Shown in pieces: positions 26,377 through 35,723 of a DNA stretch of 64,000 bases. The position numbers were made by a program, and so were the translations under genes. The notes beneath the pieces were generated by a model. That model saw only the letters and a program-made list of their open reading frames with translations. It had not been told where the DNA came from and ran no database searches. Source of the DNA: Helicobacter canadensis MIT 98-5491 (GTDB lineage Bacteria > Campylobacterota > Campylobacteria > Campylobacterales > Helicobacteraceae). The stretch lies in contig NZ_CM000776.2 in NCBI RefSeq assembly GCF_000162575.1, forward strand, positions 500,950-564,949, written 5' to 3'. Positions within the stretch are counted from its first letter, which is position 1, and the number at the start of each line of letters is the position of its first letter.

Positions 26377-27810
26377 ATGGAAATAAATTACAAAGGAAGC
26401 GAATTGGAGCAGATCATATTGGGAATCGACATAGGTTCTACTAAGATTTGTGCTGTGATTGCAAATTGCAAGGAAGGGATTCCGCATATTATAGGGACTG
26501 GATTTCATAAATCGCAAGGACTAAAAAAGGGGACAATTACCAATATTGAACAAGCAAGTCGAGCGATCAAAGAAGCTGTCAATGATGCAAAAAGAGTTGC
26601 AGGGACAACTAACAATAAGGCGATTGTTTCAATTTCAGGTGCTTATACCAAAAGCACAGATAATTCTGGGGTTGTGAATATACCTAACAATGAGATTGGG
26701 ATTAAAGAAATTAATCGTGCAATCCAAACAGCTCTCTATAATGCAACCATTCCTAGTGAATATGAAGTGATTCATATTTTGCCTTATAACTTTAAGCTCG
26801 ATGATCAAGATTTTATTGATGATCCTATGGGTATGACAGGAAGTCGCTTAGAGGTTTCTGTTAGAATTATTACTGCACAAAAATCTAGCTTGGGAAATCT
26901 TAAAAAGGCTATTAAAGCAGCAGGGATTGAGATTCAAAATATTGTGCTTGCTTCTTATGCTTCTTCTATTGCAGTTTTAAGTGAAGATGAAAAAAATCTT
27001 GGTGTGGCTTGTATTGATATGGGTGGAAGCACTTGCGAATTAATGATACATGTTGGAAATTCATTGCGTTATAATGATTTTTTAGGTGTAGGATCTAATC
27101 ATATTACTAATGATTTGGCGATGGCACTACATACTCCACAAACTATTGCAGAACGCGTTAAGATAGAATATGGTGGTTTATTAAAAGCAGAAGAAGAGTC
27201 AGGAAATCTAATTGAGATACCAAGTATTGGTGGAGACGATAATTCTAAACACCAAGTTTCTTTATCAACCGTGTATAATGTGGTTTATGCGCGAGTGGAA
27301 GAGACATTGATGATTCTTGAGAAATCACTAGAGAAAAGCAATCTTAAAGATCAACTTGGAAGTGGAGTTGTCTTAACAGGTGGTATGGTGCAGCTAGAGG
27401 GCTTAAGAGAGCTTGCTTCTGCTTTATTTGGAATGCCAACAAGGATTGCAAAACCCGTTGAGATTGATGGGCTTTTTACGGATTTGAGAGGTCCAGAGTG
27501 TTCTACGGCTATTGGGCTTATTTTGTATGCTTCAGGAAAATATACAAATTATGAAATTGATTCAGAAAAGAGAATCCGTTATCGTAATGAAAAATTAGAA
27601 GAAGGTATGGGGCAGTTTCACGAGGGTATTAATCTTATGAATCCTCTAAGGGATAAAGCACCTACACATAATAGTCCTGTTAATAGTATTCCTAAAAGTG
27701 CTGCAGATATTAAACAGGATCTTTCTGGAATTACAGAGATTAGAAAAATTACTGCGAAAAATAACAATATTTTTGTTCAAATTTGGCAAAAATTAACACA
27801 AATGTTTTAA
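26377..27810 (+). CDS. ftsA: Cell division protein FtsA
   Basis: This actin-like ATPase tethers FtsZ to the inner membrane. The 477 residues begin the fold with ILGIDIGSTKICAVI (phosphate 1 loop) and contain GVACIDMGGSTCELMI (phosphate 2 loop) and GVVLTGGMVQLEGLREL (adenosine motif). The C-terminal end, KNNNIFVQIWQKLTQMF, is an amphipathic helix suitable as the membrane-targeting sequence. A stretch of about 70 low-complexity residues separates it from the core. The start ATG has AAGGAAAG upstream and lies 8 nt after the preceding gene. ftsZ follows 22 nt later. Confidence 0.97.
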   Translation: MEINYKGSELEQIILGIDIGSTKICAVIANCKEGIPHIIGTGFHKSQGLKKGTITNIEQASRAIKEAVNDAKRVAGTTNNKAIVSISGAYTKSTDNSGVVNIPNNEIGIKEINRAIQTALYNATIPSEYEVIHILPYNFKLDDQDFIDDPMGMTGSRLEVSVRIITAQKSSLGNLKKAIKAAGIEIQNIVLASYASSIAVLSEDEKNLGVACIDMGGSTCELMIHVGNSLRYNDFLGVGSNHITNDLAMALHTPQTIAERVKIEYGGLLKAEEESGNLIEIPSIGGDDNSKHQVSLSTVYNVVYARVEETLMILEKSLEKSNLKDQLGSGVVLTGGMVQLEGLRELASALFGMPTRIAKPVEIDGLFTDLRGPECSTAIGLILYASGKYTNYEIDSEKRIRYRNEKLEEGMGQFHEGINLMNPLRDKAPTHNSPVNSIPKSAADIKQDLSGITEIRKITAKNNNIFVQIWQKLTQMF

Positions 27811-27832
27811 TTTTGGGAAGGAGTAGATAGAG

Positions 27833-28993
27833 ATGGTTGATGTTCAAGAAGTAAAACATGATTTTAGTGCAAATATTAAAGTAATAGGCGTTGGTGGAGG
27901 TGGGAGCAATATGATTGGGCATCTCATTGCAACAGGCACTTATGATGGAATTGATTTGGCTGTAGCAAACACTGATGCTCAAGCAATTAGCACTTCTTTG
28001 GCTCCAGTAAGAATTCAGTTGGGTGCAAAGCTTACTAAAGGTTTAGGGGCGGGTATGAAGCCCCAAGTTGGTGAAGATGCGGCTTTAGAAAGTTATGAAG
28101 AGTTAAAGAGTTTTTTAGAAGGCACAGACATTGTTTTTATTTCCGCAGGGTTGGGCGGAGGAACAGGAACAGGAGCTGCACCTGTGATTGCAAAAGCAGC
28201 AAGAGAGGTAGGAGCCTTGACAGTTTCGATTGTAACTAAGCCTTTTAGGTGGGAAGGACGAAAACGATCGGAATTAGCAGAGGAGGGCTATCGTAAATTA
28301 AGAGCAGAGAGCGATTCTATTGTTGTGATTCCTAATGATAAGCTTCTTTCTATTATTGATAAAAATCTTGGGTTAAAAGATAGCTTTAGAATTGTTGATG
28401 ATGTTCTTGTAAGAGCAGTTAATGGTGTTAGTGGTGTGATCCTTTCACATAGTGCAGGGGATATTAATGTGGATTTTGCTGATGTAAGAACTGTGATGAA
28501 TCACAAAGGACTTGCATTAATGGGTATTGGAGAAGCAAGTGGTGCTGATGCTGCCAAAGAAGCGGTAAAAATTGCCATTGAATCACCTTTATTTGATAAT
28601 ATGTCTATTAGTGGAGCAAAAGGTGTTTTGGTGCTTTTCTACCTTAATCCAGATTATCCAATGGCAGAAATTTCTAATGCAATGGAAGTGGTTTATGATA
28701 ATACTGATCCAGAAGCAGAAGTTATTTTTGGAACAACCACAGATGCAGCATTAGAAAGAGATAAAGTGAGAATCACGATTGTAGCAACAGGCTTTGAAAA
28801 AGAGGCTTCTCAAACACAGACCACAGCAAGTGATGATGGTGCAACTTTGAAATTAGTTAATCCAAAAGATCTAAGCCAAAAGATTAATCAACAAACTTCA
28901 TTAATGAATGCTAAAAAGAAAGTGAGTGGTGATGATTTTACTAATGAAGAGTATTTGGATGTTCCTGCTTTTTTAAGAAGGCAGATGGACTAA
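27833..28993 (+). CDS. ftsZ: Cell division protein FtsZ
   Basis: This tubulin-like GTPase forms the division ring. Of the 386 residues, the tubulin signature GGGTGTGAAP lies near 104-113, VGGGGSNM near 20-27, and the T7 loop region is VNVDFADVRTVM-like (INVDFADVRTVM). The C-terminal tail ends with FTNEEYLDVPAFLRRQMD, which holds the conserved D-x-P-x-F-x-R FtsA/ZipA-binding motif. A GGAAGGAG ribosome binding site precedes the ATG. The gene is followed immediately by a bidirectional terminator shared with glmS. Confidence 0.98.
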   Translation: MVDVQEVKHDFSANIKVIGVGGGGSNMIGHLIATGTYDGIDLAVANTDAQAISTSLAPVRIQLGAKLTKGLGAGMKPQVGEDAALESYEELKSFLEGTDIVFISAGLGGGTGTGAAPVIAKAAREVGALTVSIVTKPFRWEGRKRSELAEEGYRKLRAESDSIVVIPNDKLLSIIDKNLGLKDSFRIVDDVLVRAVNGVSGVILSHSAGDINVDFADVRTVMNHKGLALMGIGEASGADAAKEAVKIAIESPLFDNMSISGAKGVLVLFYLNPDYPMAEISNAMEVVYDNTDPEAEVIFGTTTDAALERDKVRITIVATGFEKEASQTQTTASDDGATLKLVNPKDLSQKINQQTSLMNAKKKVSGDDFTNEEYLDVPAFLRRQMD

Positions 28994-29015
28994 AGAAGAA
29001 TTTCTTCTTCTTTTA
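28992..29015. terminator. Bidirectional terminator between ftsZ and glmS
   Basis: A 9-bp perfect stem (aaagaagaa at 28992-29000, ttcttcttt at 29005-29013, loop tttc) sits between the converging ftsZ and glmS genes and overlaps both stop codons. T follows on the plus side and A precedes, so it can serve both directions. Confidence 0.75.
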
Positions 29016-30803
29016 TTCTACCGTTACACTTTTTGCTAAATTTCTTGGCATATCTACATCATTTCCTAGTCTTACTGCAATTTCAAGGGCGAAAATTTGA
29101 AGGGCAACCATCATTTCAAAGAATTCTTCCATATAATGTTGAGATTCAGAAATTCTAATCCAATCATCACAACCTTCATAGTATTCTGTGCTTAATGCAC
29201 AAATCATTGCATCTCTCGCACTTAATTCTTCAATATTGCTTTTGATTTTATCATAAAGTAAGTTTTTTGGCATTAAGGCAACACAAAATAATCCTGTATC
29301 TGCTAAAGCAATAGGACCATGTTTCATTTCTCCACTAGGATAACCTTCTGCATGAAGATAGCTAATTTCTTTGAGTTTGAGAGCACCTTCAAGTGCAAGA
29401 GGATAAAAAATATCTCTCCCAATAAAAAAGAATCCATGCCCATGTAAATAGCGTCTAGCAAGTCTTTTAATACGCTCGTGCATTTTTTTATTGACTTCAG
29501 TTAGTCGAGTAGCATTAAGCATAATTTGGGCTTGTTGTTTGCATTCTGCTTGAGAGAGTAATTTCTTAGATTGTGCTAAATAGCAAGATAGTATCCACAA
29601 AACCATCACTTGTGTAGCAAAAGCCTTGGTGCTTGCTACTCCCTTTTCAATTCCTGCTCTTGTGAGTAAGCAAGCATCACTTTCTCTTACCATACTGCTA
29701 TTATCAACATTGCAAATACTTAAGGTTTTTAAATGATTATTTTTTGCTAGTTTTAAGGCTTCAAGTGTGTCTGCAGTTTCCCCACTTTGTGAAATAACAA
29801 TAAAAAGTTCATTTTTGCATAAAATAGGATTTTTATAGCGAAATTCACTAGCAATTTCCACCTTAGTTTTGATTTTTGCTATTCGCTCTAGCAGATAACT
29901 TCCTACAATCGCAGCGTGGTAGCTTGTCCCACAAGCACAAAGTGTGATTGAAGAAATATTATTAAAATCAAATTGATTAAGTTCTTCAAGATTGAAACCT
30001 TCTTCACTTACGCGTCCCATCATTGTTTCCAATAATACTTTGTGTTGCTCATAAATTTCTTTTTCCATAAAGAAAGTAAAGCCATCTTTTTGAGCAGAAA
30101 GTTTATCTCCAGTTAGCTTTTTGATATTATGGAGTGTTGAGAAGCTGTGGATGTCCATTACACCTAAAGTGTTATCTTCAAGATAGCTAACTTCTTTTGC
30201 AAGTCCTATGAGTGGTGCATCTGAAGAGGCAAAAAAGATTTCATCTTTTTCACCTTTTCCTATGATAAGGGGAGATCCATTTTTGGCATAAAAGATTTTA
30301 TCAGGAGCTTTTTTTGTGATTAATAAAATAGCATAAGCCCCTTTTAGATCTGCAATAGTTTGTTTGAAAGCCTCTAGCGGATTTTCGTTTTTCTCTAAGT
30401 ATGATTCAAATAAATGCACAATCACTTCAGTATCAGTTTGTGAAATGAAATGATGCCCTTCTTTTTGAAGCTTTTCTTTAATGCTTTGATAATTTTCAAT
30501 GATTCCATTATGCACAACATTGCTAAATTTTCCAAAATGAGGGTGTGCATTGGCTTCTGTAGGTTTGCCATGAGTTGCCCAGCGTGTGTGTCCAATTCCT
30601 ACCCCAAAGCCTATAGAAGTGAAATTTTCACATTTTCTTTCTAAATTAATGATTTTACCTACAGCCTTAAAAGTATGCAAAATCCCTTGTGAAAGCACAG
30701 AGATTCCAGCAGAATCATAGCCTCTATATTCTAATTCTTTTAAGCCATTTAGTAAAAGTGATTTTTTTTCATTATTGCCAATATATCCAACGATTCCACA
30801 CAT
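29013..30803 (-). CDS. glmS: Glutamine-fructose-6-phosphate aminotransferase GlmS
   Basis: GlmS makes glucosamine-6-phosphate from fructose-6-phosphate and glutamine, the first step towards UDP-GlcNAc for peptidoglycan and LPS. The 596 residues begin MCGIVGYIGN, with Cys2 as the glutaminase nucleophile after Met removal, and HTRWATHGKPT is present. Two SIS domains follow, with CGTSYHAAIVG, SQSGETADT and the C-terminal DMPRNLAKSVTVE, whose last residues match the family end. A TATACT -10 element lies just upstream on the minus strand. No glmS ribozyme is present, as expected outside Firmicutes. Confidence 0.98.
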   Translation of the reverse strand: MCGIVGYIGNNEKKSLLLNGLKELEYRGYDSAGISVLSQGILHTFKAVGKIINLERKCENFTSIGFGVGIGHTRWATHGKPTEANAHPHFGKFSNVVHNGIIENYQSIKEKLQKEGHHFISQTDTEVIVHLFESYLEKNENPLEAFKQTIADLKGAYAILLITKKAPDKIFYAKNGSPLIIGKGEKDEIFFASSDAPLIGLAKEVSYLEDNTLGVMDIHSFSTLHNIKKLTGDKLSAQKDGFTFFMEKEIYEQHKVLLETMMGRVSEEGFNLEELNQFDFNNISSITLCACGTSYHAAIVGSYLLERIAKIKTKVEIASEFRYKNPILCKNELFIVISQSGETADTLEALKLAKNNHLKTLSICNVDNSSMVRESDACLLTRAGIEKGVASTKAFATQVMVLWILSCYLAQSKKLLSQAECKQQAQIMLNATRLTEVNKKMHERIKRLARRYLHGHGFFFIGRDIFYPLALEGALKLKEISYLHAEGYPSGEMKHGPIALADTGLFCVALMPKNLLYDKIKSNIEELSARDAMICALSTEYYEGCDDWIRISESQHYMEEFFEMMVALQIFALEIAVRLGNDVDMPRNLAKSVTVE

Positions 30804-30824
30804 AATTATTTACTCCAAAAATTA

Positions 30825-30830
30825 AGTATA
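30825..30830 (-). promoter_or_regulatory. Probable -10 element of glmS
   Basis: TATACT on the minus strand, in a T/A-rich context, lies about 22 nt before the glmS ATG; TTGGAGTA is the ribosome binding site between them. No -35 box is clear. Confidence 0.4.
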
Positions 30831-30894
30831 TTATTGTGCCATAAAATGTGTAAAAATGCGGTAAATAGAAGAAAAAGTTGAGAAGAAAAAGGGG

Positions 30895-31839
30895 CTAAAT
30901 TTTTGCCTCTTCTCTTCTTTGAAGGTATTCCCAATGTGCATTCACCTCTTTTTGCCATTGCTCGATAATGTGTTCATTTTCAGGCTTGAAAAGATGCTTG
31001 AATCTTGCTTGAGCACCAAGATAATCACGCACTGGAATAATATTTTTTGGGCGATAAGTGATTCTTAGTTTGCGCCCGTTGATGATTTCATACAGAGGGA
31101 AAACTAAAGAATCAGTAGCTAAATCACTCATTTCGATGGTTTGATTGGAAGGGAATCTCCACTCTGTAGTGCAAGCACTCATAGCATTAATAAAAGTTGG
31201 TCCTTCTGTCTCAATAGCAGTTTTGATTTTTTTACTCATATCTTTCCATTTATTAGGAGCAACTTGTGCGACATAAGGAGATCCGTGTGCTGCCATAATA
31301 GAGAGAAGATCCTTTTTCTTATCTTTTTTTCCATAGCTAACGCGTCCTGCTGGAGTTGTTGTGGTGGAAGCACCAAGAGGTGTAGAACCACTGCGTTGCC
31401 CACCAGTGTTAGCATACACTTCGTTATCTAAGCACACATAAGTGAAATCGTGCCCTCTCTCAAAACAGCCACTAATGAATTGGAAACCAATGTCATAAGT
31501 TGAGCCATCTCCCCCAAATGCTACAAATTTTGGTTCTTTGTCGCTATAAAGGCGATTTTTTCGCTTTAGAGCTTTATACATTGCTTCTGCACCTGCAATT
31601 GCAGTAGAGCTATTTTCAAAACCAATGTGAATCCAAGGGACATCCCAAGAGGTATAAGGATAAACAGCGGTGCTAACTTCTAAGCAACCTGTAGAAGTTG
31701 CAACTAATAAAGGATAGTTAGTAGCATTTAAAACTTCTCGGACAATGATTCCATGTGCACAACCTGGACAGAGTAGATTAGCTCCTTCAAATCTCTCAGC
31801 TGCTTTTGAAAATTGTTTTAAATTTTTAATTTCACTCAT
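30895..31839 (-). CDS. porB: Pyruvate:flavodoxin oxidoreductase, beta subunit (PorB)
   Basis: This thiamine-diphosphate-binding subunit of the four-part pyruvate oxidoreductase has 314 residues. The segment LLCPGCAHGI near 21-30 gives the Cys-x-x-Cys typical of the family, FGGDGSTYDIG the TPP-binding G-D-G motif, and NEVYANTGGQRSGSTPLGA the closing N-x-x-Y-x-N-T-G-x-Q-x-S signature. The enzyme converts pyruvate and CoA to acetyl-CoA and CO2 and passes electrons to flavodoxin. It is the last gene of porC-porD-porA-porB, 10 nt after porA, in the order known from H. pylori. Confidence 0.96.
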   Translation of the reverse strand: MSEIKNLKQFSKAAERFEGANLLCPGCAHGIIVREVLNATNYPLLVATSTGCLEVSTAVYPYTSWDVPWIHIGFENSSTAIAGAEAMYKALKRKNRLYSDKEPKFVAFGGDGSTYDIGFQFISGCFERGHDFTYVCLDNEVYANTGGQRSGSTPLGASTTTTPAGRVSYGKKDKKKDLLSIMAAHGSPYVAQVAPNKWKDMSKKIKTAIETEGPTFINAMSACTTEWRFPSNQTIEMSDLATDSLVFPLYEIINGRKLRITYRPKNIIPVRDYLGAQARFKHLFKPENEHIIEQWQKEVNAHWEYLQRREEAKI

Positions 31840-31849
31840 AATATTCTCC

Positions 31850-33067
31850 TTAGTTGTAGCCTAATTTGGGACCTCTAAGTCCGATAAATTGTTGTGTTTT
31901 GTGGGTTAATTTTCCTGCTTTAGCATCAGAATCAAGTTCTTTAAAAATCTCTTCTAAATGATTCTGTGTTAAATCTCTACCACCAAGTCCATAAATATAA
32001 TTACTGACAATTGGTTTGTTATCCATAGCATAAAGCGCTGCCACACCTTCATTAAAGAGCATTCCCATAGCACCAGCAGGCAAACTTCTATCCAAAAATG
32101 CAACAGCTTTGCAATTTTTAAGAGCTTTGCCAAGTTCTTCATAAGGAAAAGGTCGTAAAACGCGAATGCTCACTACTCCTGCTTTAATTCCTTTTTCTCT
32201 AGCTCTTTGTGCGGCGATTCTTGCTGATTCCACGGTGGTTCCAAGTGCAACAATGATAACCTCTGCATCGTCAGTTTGGTATTGTTCTACGACATTGTAT
32301 TTCCTGCCTGTTAAAGCTTCAAATTCCTTGAAAGTTCTTTCAATAATAGGCATAGAATTCATAATAGCATTATGCAATTGAGCTTTGTGTTCAAAATGCC
32401 AATCTTCTTCTGTTTGTGCTCCATAAGTTGCAGGTTTGCTAAAATCTAGCATTGCATTTTTGGGTTTATAGTCTCCAATGAATCGATAAGCTTCTTCATC
32501 TTTGAGTGGGCGCACACTTTGAGCAGTGTGAGAGCAGATAAAACCATCTTGATGCACCATTACAGGCAGTCTTACTTCGTAATCTTCAGCAATTTTAAAA
32601 GCCATAAGATTGAAGTCATAGGCTTCTTGTGGATTATAAGTGCAGAGATTAATCCAACCCGCATCGCGTCCTAGATACATATCGGAATGATCCCCATTAA
32701 CATTTAATGGGCTTGCTAGAGCTCGATTGACAACATTTAAAACAATAGGTAGTCGCATACCAGAGGCTTGGTAAAGCACTTCAACCATTAACGCAAAACC
32801 TTGAGAGCTTGTTGCAGTTGCTACTCTACCTCCTGCAGCCGCAGCTCCAACGCAGCCACTCATTGCGGCGTGCTCTGATTCAACCATTACAAATTCACCA
32901 TCAATGTAGCCATTGGCAAGGAAATTTGCATAATTTTGGACAATAGGAGTTGAAGGGGTAATGGGATAAGCAGAAACTACATCAATTTGTGCTTGACGCA
33001 TTGCGTGGCTTGCAGCCATATTTCCATCCCATACTTCAATTGCTTGTAATTCATAAACTGCTGCCAT
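31850..33067 (-). CDS. porA: Pyruvate:flavodoxin oxidoreductase, alpha subunit (PorA)
   Basis: The 405-residue alpha subunit contains EVWDGNMAASHAMRQAQ and VVSAYPITPSTPIV near the start (the pyruvate-binding Y-P-I-T-P motif), and ESEHAAMSGCVGAAAAGGR. Of two candidate starts I choose the ATG at 33067 (MAAVYELQ), because AAGGATT lies 8 nt upstream on the minus strand; the longer frame would run into porD. It lies between porD and porB and binds substrate together with the beta subunit. Confidence 0.96.
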   Translation of the reverse strand: MAAVYELQAIEVWDGNMAASHAMRQAQIDVVSAYPITPSTPIVQNYANFLANGYIDGEFVMVESEHAAMSGCVGAAAAGGRVATATSSQGFALMVEVLYQASGMRLPIVLNVVNRALASPLNVNGDHSDMYLGRDAGWINLCTYNPQEAYDFNLMAFKIAEDYEVRLPVMVHQDGFICSHTAQSVRPLKDEEAYRFIGDYKPKNAMLDFSKPATYGAQTEEDWHFEHKAQLHNAIMNSMPIIERTFKEFEALTGRKYNVVEQYQTDDAEVIIVALGTTVESARIAAQRAREKGIKAGVVSIRVLRPFPYEELGKALKNCKAVAFLDRSLPAGAMGMLFNEGVAALYAMDNKPIVSNYIYGLGGRDLTQNHLEEIFKELDSDAKAGKLTHKTQQFIGLRGPKLGYN

Positions 33068-33069
33068 AA

Positions 33070-33468
33070 TTAATCCTTTTTCTTTTCTTCTTTTTTGGGC
33101 CATTTTGCTAATGCTGATTCGTTGGTTTCATAGTCATTAAACATTAAAAGCGATTTTGGATTGGTAGGGCAGACATCGACACAGACACCACAGCCTTTGC
33201 AATGAACATAATCCACTCCTGTCATTTTTTCATCGCGGACTAAAATTGAAGAATCGGGACAATAAACCCAACAAAAATAACAATTAATGCAATGCTCATT
33301 GTTATAAACAGGCTTTTCGACTCTCCAATGAGCTACACTTGCCTTATAAGAGCTATCAGGGCGATAATTTCTTTTATCTGCATGTTCTTGGACAACTTCA
33401 TCACCTTTTTTCTCAAAAGGAAAGAGCACAGATCCAATTTCAAATTCATTCCAGCCTTTATATTCCAT
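33070..33468 (-). CDS. porD: Pyruvate:flavodoxin oxidoreductase, delta subunit (PorD, ferredoxin-like)
   Basis: A 132-residue protein with two 4Fe-4S clusters. The first motif is CINCYFCWVYCPD (C-x2-C-x2-C-x3-C-P) near 60-72 and the second is CKGCGVCVDVCP near 90-101. The last residues are a Lys/Glu-rich tail. It carries electrons from the TPP-bound intermediate to flavodoxin. AGGAGG-like sequence precedes the start at 33468; porA begins 3 nt after its stop. Confidence 0.96.
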   Translation of the reverse strand: MEYKGWNEFEIGSVLFPFEKKGDEVVQEHADKRNYRPDSSYKASVAHWRVEKPVYNNEHCINCYFCWVYCPDSSILVRDEKMTGVDYVHCKGCGVCVDVCPTNPKSLLMFNDYETNESALAKWPKKEEKKKD

Positions 33469-33478
33469 AGTTTTCCTC

Positions 33479-34039
33479 CTATTTCACTTCATTGTAGGCT
33501 TTTTTGATGACTTCCATATTAGCATCAATAATTTTTTGAGGAAGTTTTTTACCTAGGACTTTTTTAAATGATTCTAAGAAAAATTCCAACTCTAAAGTTT
33601 TGGAGATTTTGAGAAATGCTCCAAGCATTGGTGCATTTGGGATAGATTTGCCAAATGCTTCTAGGGATAGTCCAATACAATCTAGTGTATAGACTTCTTT
33701 TCCATTTAATTCAGGCTTAGTTTTAAGAAACTCTTCTTTACTTAAATGAGTTGTGATAATATATTTAGTCTCTGCTTTTTCATTAGCGCAAATATCGGTA
33801 ATATAGACTAATCCTGGATCGATTACCAAAATATAGTCAGGATTCATAAATTTTTCGTGATTTAAGATAGGTTGGTCATCAATGCGGTTATATGCAGTCA
33901 TTGCTGCACCTCTTTTTGCAGATCCATAAAAGGCGAATGCTTGAACTTCTTTTCCTGTTCCTGCAACCACATCGGCTAAACCTTTAGCACCCGTTACTGC
34001 ACCTTGTCCTGCACGACTATGCCATCTAATCTCTAGCAT
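33479..34039 (-). CDS. porC: Pyruvate:flavodoxin oxidoreductase, gamma subunit (PorC)
   Basis: The 186-residue gamma subunit starts MLEIRWHSRAGQGAVTGAKGL, with the R-x-x-G-Q-G motif of the family. I choose the ATG at 34039 because AGGAG lies 6 nt upstream; an earlier start would add 16 residues over the promoter. It is the first gene of the operon and has a TATAAT promoter just upstream. The subunit helps hold CoA and the alpha chain. Confidence 0.95.
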   Translation of the reverse strand: MLEIRWHSRAGQGAVTGAKGLADVVAGTGKEVQAFAFYGSAKRGAAMTAYNRIDDQPILNHEKFMNPDYILVIDPGLVYITDICANEKAETKYIITTHLSKEEFLKTKPELNGKEVYTLDCIGLSLEAFGKSIPNAPMLGAFLKISKTLELEFFLESFKKVLGKKLPQKIIDANMEVIKKAYNEVK

Positions 34040-34069
34040 GCTATCTCCTAAAATTTTATTACGCCCAAA

Positions 34070-34075
34070 ATTATA
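34070..34075 (-). promoter_or_regulatory. -10 element of the por operon
   Basis: TATAAT on the minus strand, 31 nt before the porC ATG at 34039, followed by the ribosome binding site AGGAG. Spacing and hexamer are typical; no clear -35 box is visible. Confidence 0.6.
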
Positions 34076-34198
34076 AGAGAATCGCACTTAAAAATGACTT
34101 TTGAAGTTTGAGTTTAGTAAAATTAATATTATCTTTTTTGTAAAAAATATTCAATTTTGAGCAAAGGAATCAAGTGAGAATTTCACTCGCAAATATCC

Positions 34199-34846
34199 TT
34201 AAATGCTTTGTATAATAGAAATTGCTTCTAAAGAATCACGAGCAATTTTATCTGTGTATCTTTGTAACATTTCTAAGGTTGCATAGCCACTTAATACTCC
34301 AAAAGATTGAATGTGTGCTTCCTTGGCTGCTAAAATATCTAAGGGTGTGTCTCCAATCATAAAAATATGGGAATTTGGAATGTCTTTTGGTAGAATTTCT
34401 AGTGCTTTGAGAATGGGTTCTTTATCTGGTTTTGGCTTGGTTACATTTTCTCTTCCAATGACGCAGTGGAAATATTGTAACACATTAAAGTGTTGAAGCA
34501 AATCTTTAGAGTATAATCCAGTTTTAGTTGTTACGATTCCTAAATAGGCAAACTCATAGGCTTTGAGAATCGATTCTTTTGCATTTTTTAAAAGGATTGT
34601 TTTTTCATTGCAGATTTGTCTGTAATGTTCTTTGTAAGCCATAACATATTGTGGGCATTCTTTTTCTTCTATTCCAAGAGCAATGAAAATATCCTCTAAA
34701 GTATAACCAATAAGCTTTTTAATGCTTTCTTCATTGGGAATATCTTTTTTAAAAGTTTTAAAAGCTTTGTAAAAAGATTCACAGATAGCTTGTGTAGAAT
34801 CAATGAGTGTTCCATCTAAATCAAATAAAACAATTTTGTTTTTCAT
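34199..34846 (-). CDS. HAD-superfamily phosphatase, phosphoglycolate phosphatase-like
   Basis: The 215-residue protein has all HAD motifs: DLDGTLIDS near 9-17 (nucleophile Asp and acid/base Asp), TTKTGLY (motif 2), KPKPDKEPI (motif 3 Lys) and IGDTPLDILAAKEA (motif 4). A helical cap follows motif 1, as in the Gph/PgmB group. Phosphoglycolate phosphatase is the usual annotation, but this group also includes pyrophosphatase PpaX and beta-phosphoglucomutase, and substrate cannot be read from sequence. It is a single gene on the minus strand, transcribed away from dnaQ. Confidence 0.85.
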   Translation of the reverse strand: MKNKIVLFDLDGTLIDSTQAICESFYKAFKTFKKDIPNEESIKKLIGYTLEDIFIALGIEEKECPQYVMAYKEHYRQICNEKTILLKNAKESILKAYEFAYLGIVTTKTGLYSKDLLQHFNVLQYFHCVIGRENVTKPKPDKEPILKALEILPKDIPNSHIFMIGDTPLDILAAKEAHIQSFGVLSGYATLEMLQRYTDKIARDSLEAISIIQSI

Positions 34847-34937
34847 TATTTTAAGCCTTTATTATTTTGTTATAAAGTGAAACAATGGAATCATATCTGC
34901 AATTACTTTAAGATACAAAAGGTTAAGATTTCGATTT

Positions 34938-34943
34938 TATAAT
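34938..34943 (+). promoter_or_regulatory. -10 element upstream of dnaQ
   Basis: TATAAT in a T-rich context, 22 nt before the dnaQ start codon, with ribosome binding site TTGGAG between. Typical Helicobacter promoter arrangement. Confidence 0.55.
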
Positions 34944-34964
34944 TTAATATTTTTTTGGAGTGTA

Positions 34965-35708
34965 ATGCCTCATCGTTATGACAAAATTATTGCCAAACTT
35001 ATAAAACGTCCTTTAAGTCAAAATGAATTTTTACTTCTACTTGATGAGGTTGGTGGGCTTTTTAGTGAGAGAGAAAGTGAGCTAGAAATCATTAAAACTT
35101 CTGGGATACCTTTAATTTTTGCTCACGATAAAGTTTATCTTAAAACCACTTTAACGCCTATTTTCGAAGAGAGATTCTGCATTGTGGATATTGAGACTAA
35201 TGGGCATAATCCCTTTGTGCATCAGCCTATCGAGATTGGGGCGATTGTGTATCAAGGTGGAAAAATTTGTGAAAGCTTTCATTCTTTTGTATTTTGTGAG
35301 GAAATCCCAGAATACATTACAAAACTAACTGGAATCACATCCCCTATGTTAGAAAAAGCACCTAAGATTCATCAGGTTTTAGAATCTTTTAAATTATTTT
35401 TAAGCGATTGCGTTTTTGTGGCACATAATGTTAATTTTGATTACCAATTTTTAAGTAATGCACTTTATCATTATGGTTTTGGGTATCTTTATAATCCACG
35501 CCTTTGCACAATTAAATTGGCACAAAAAACATTTACTTCTCCGCGTTATTCTTTGGAATTTTTAAATGAGTTTCTAGGAATTAGGCATTCCCCATTGCAT
35601 CGGGCATTGGAAGATTCTAAAGTAGCTTCAGAAGTATTTAAAAAGTCGCTTATGGGTTTAGATAAAAAGATTTATACAAGTCACGATTTGATAAAATTTG
35701 CAGAATAA
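34965..35708 (+). CDS. dnaQ: DEDDh 3'-5' exonuclease, DNA polymerase III epsilon-like (DnaQ)
   Basis: A 247-residue exonuclease of the DEDDh class. Motifs: FCIVDIETNG (Exo I, Asp and Glu) near 68-77, HNVNFDYQFL (Exo II), and HRALEDSKVA (Exo III with the H and D). The first 65 residues form an extra domain before the exonuclease fold. It is the likely proofreading partner of the replicative polymerase, though a separate repair exonuclease is possible. It starts with ATG and ends 15 nt before nspC, so both are probably transcribed from the promoter upstream. Confidence 0.9.
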   Translation: MPHRYDKIIAKLIKRPLSQNEFLLLLDEVGGLFSERESELEIIKTSGIPLIFAHDKVYLKTTLTPIFEERFCIVDIETNGHNPFVHQPIEIGAIVYQGGKICESFHSFVFCEEIPEYITKLTGITSPMLEKAPKIHQVLESFKLFLSDCVFVAHNVNFDYQFLSNALYHYGFGYLYNPRLCTIKLAQKTFTSPRYSLEFLNEFLGIRHSPLHRALEDSKVASEVFKKSLMGLDKKIYTSHDLIKFAE

Positions 35709-35723
35709 TAGATGGAGGAAATG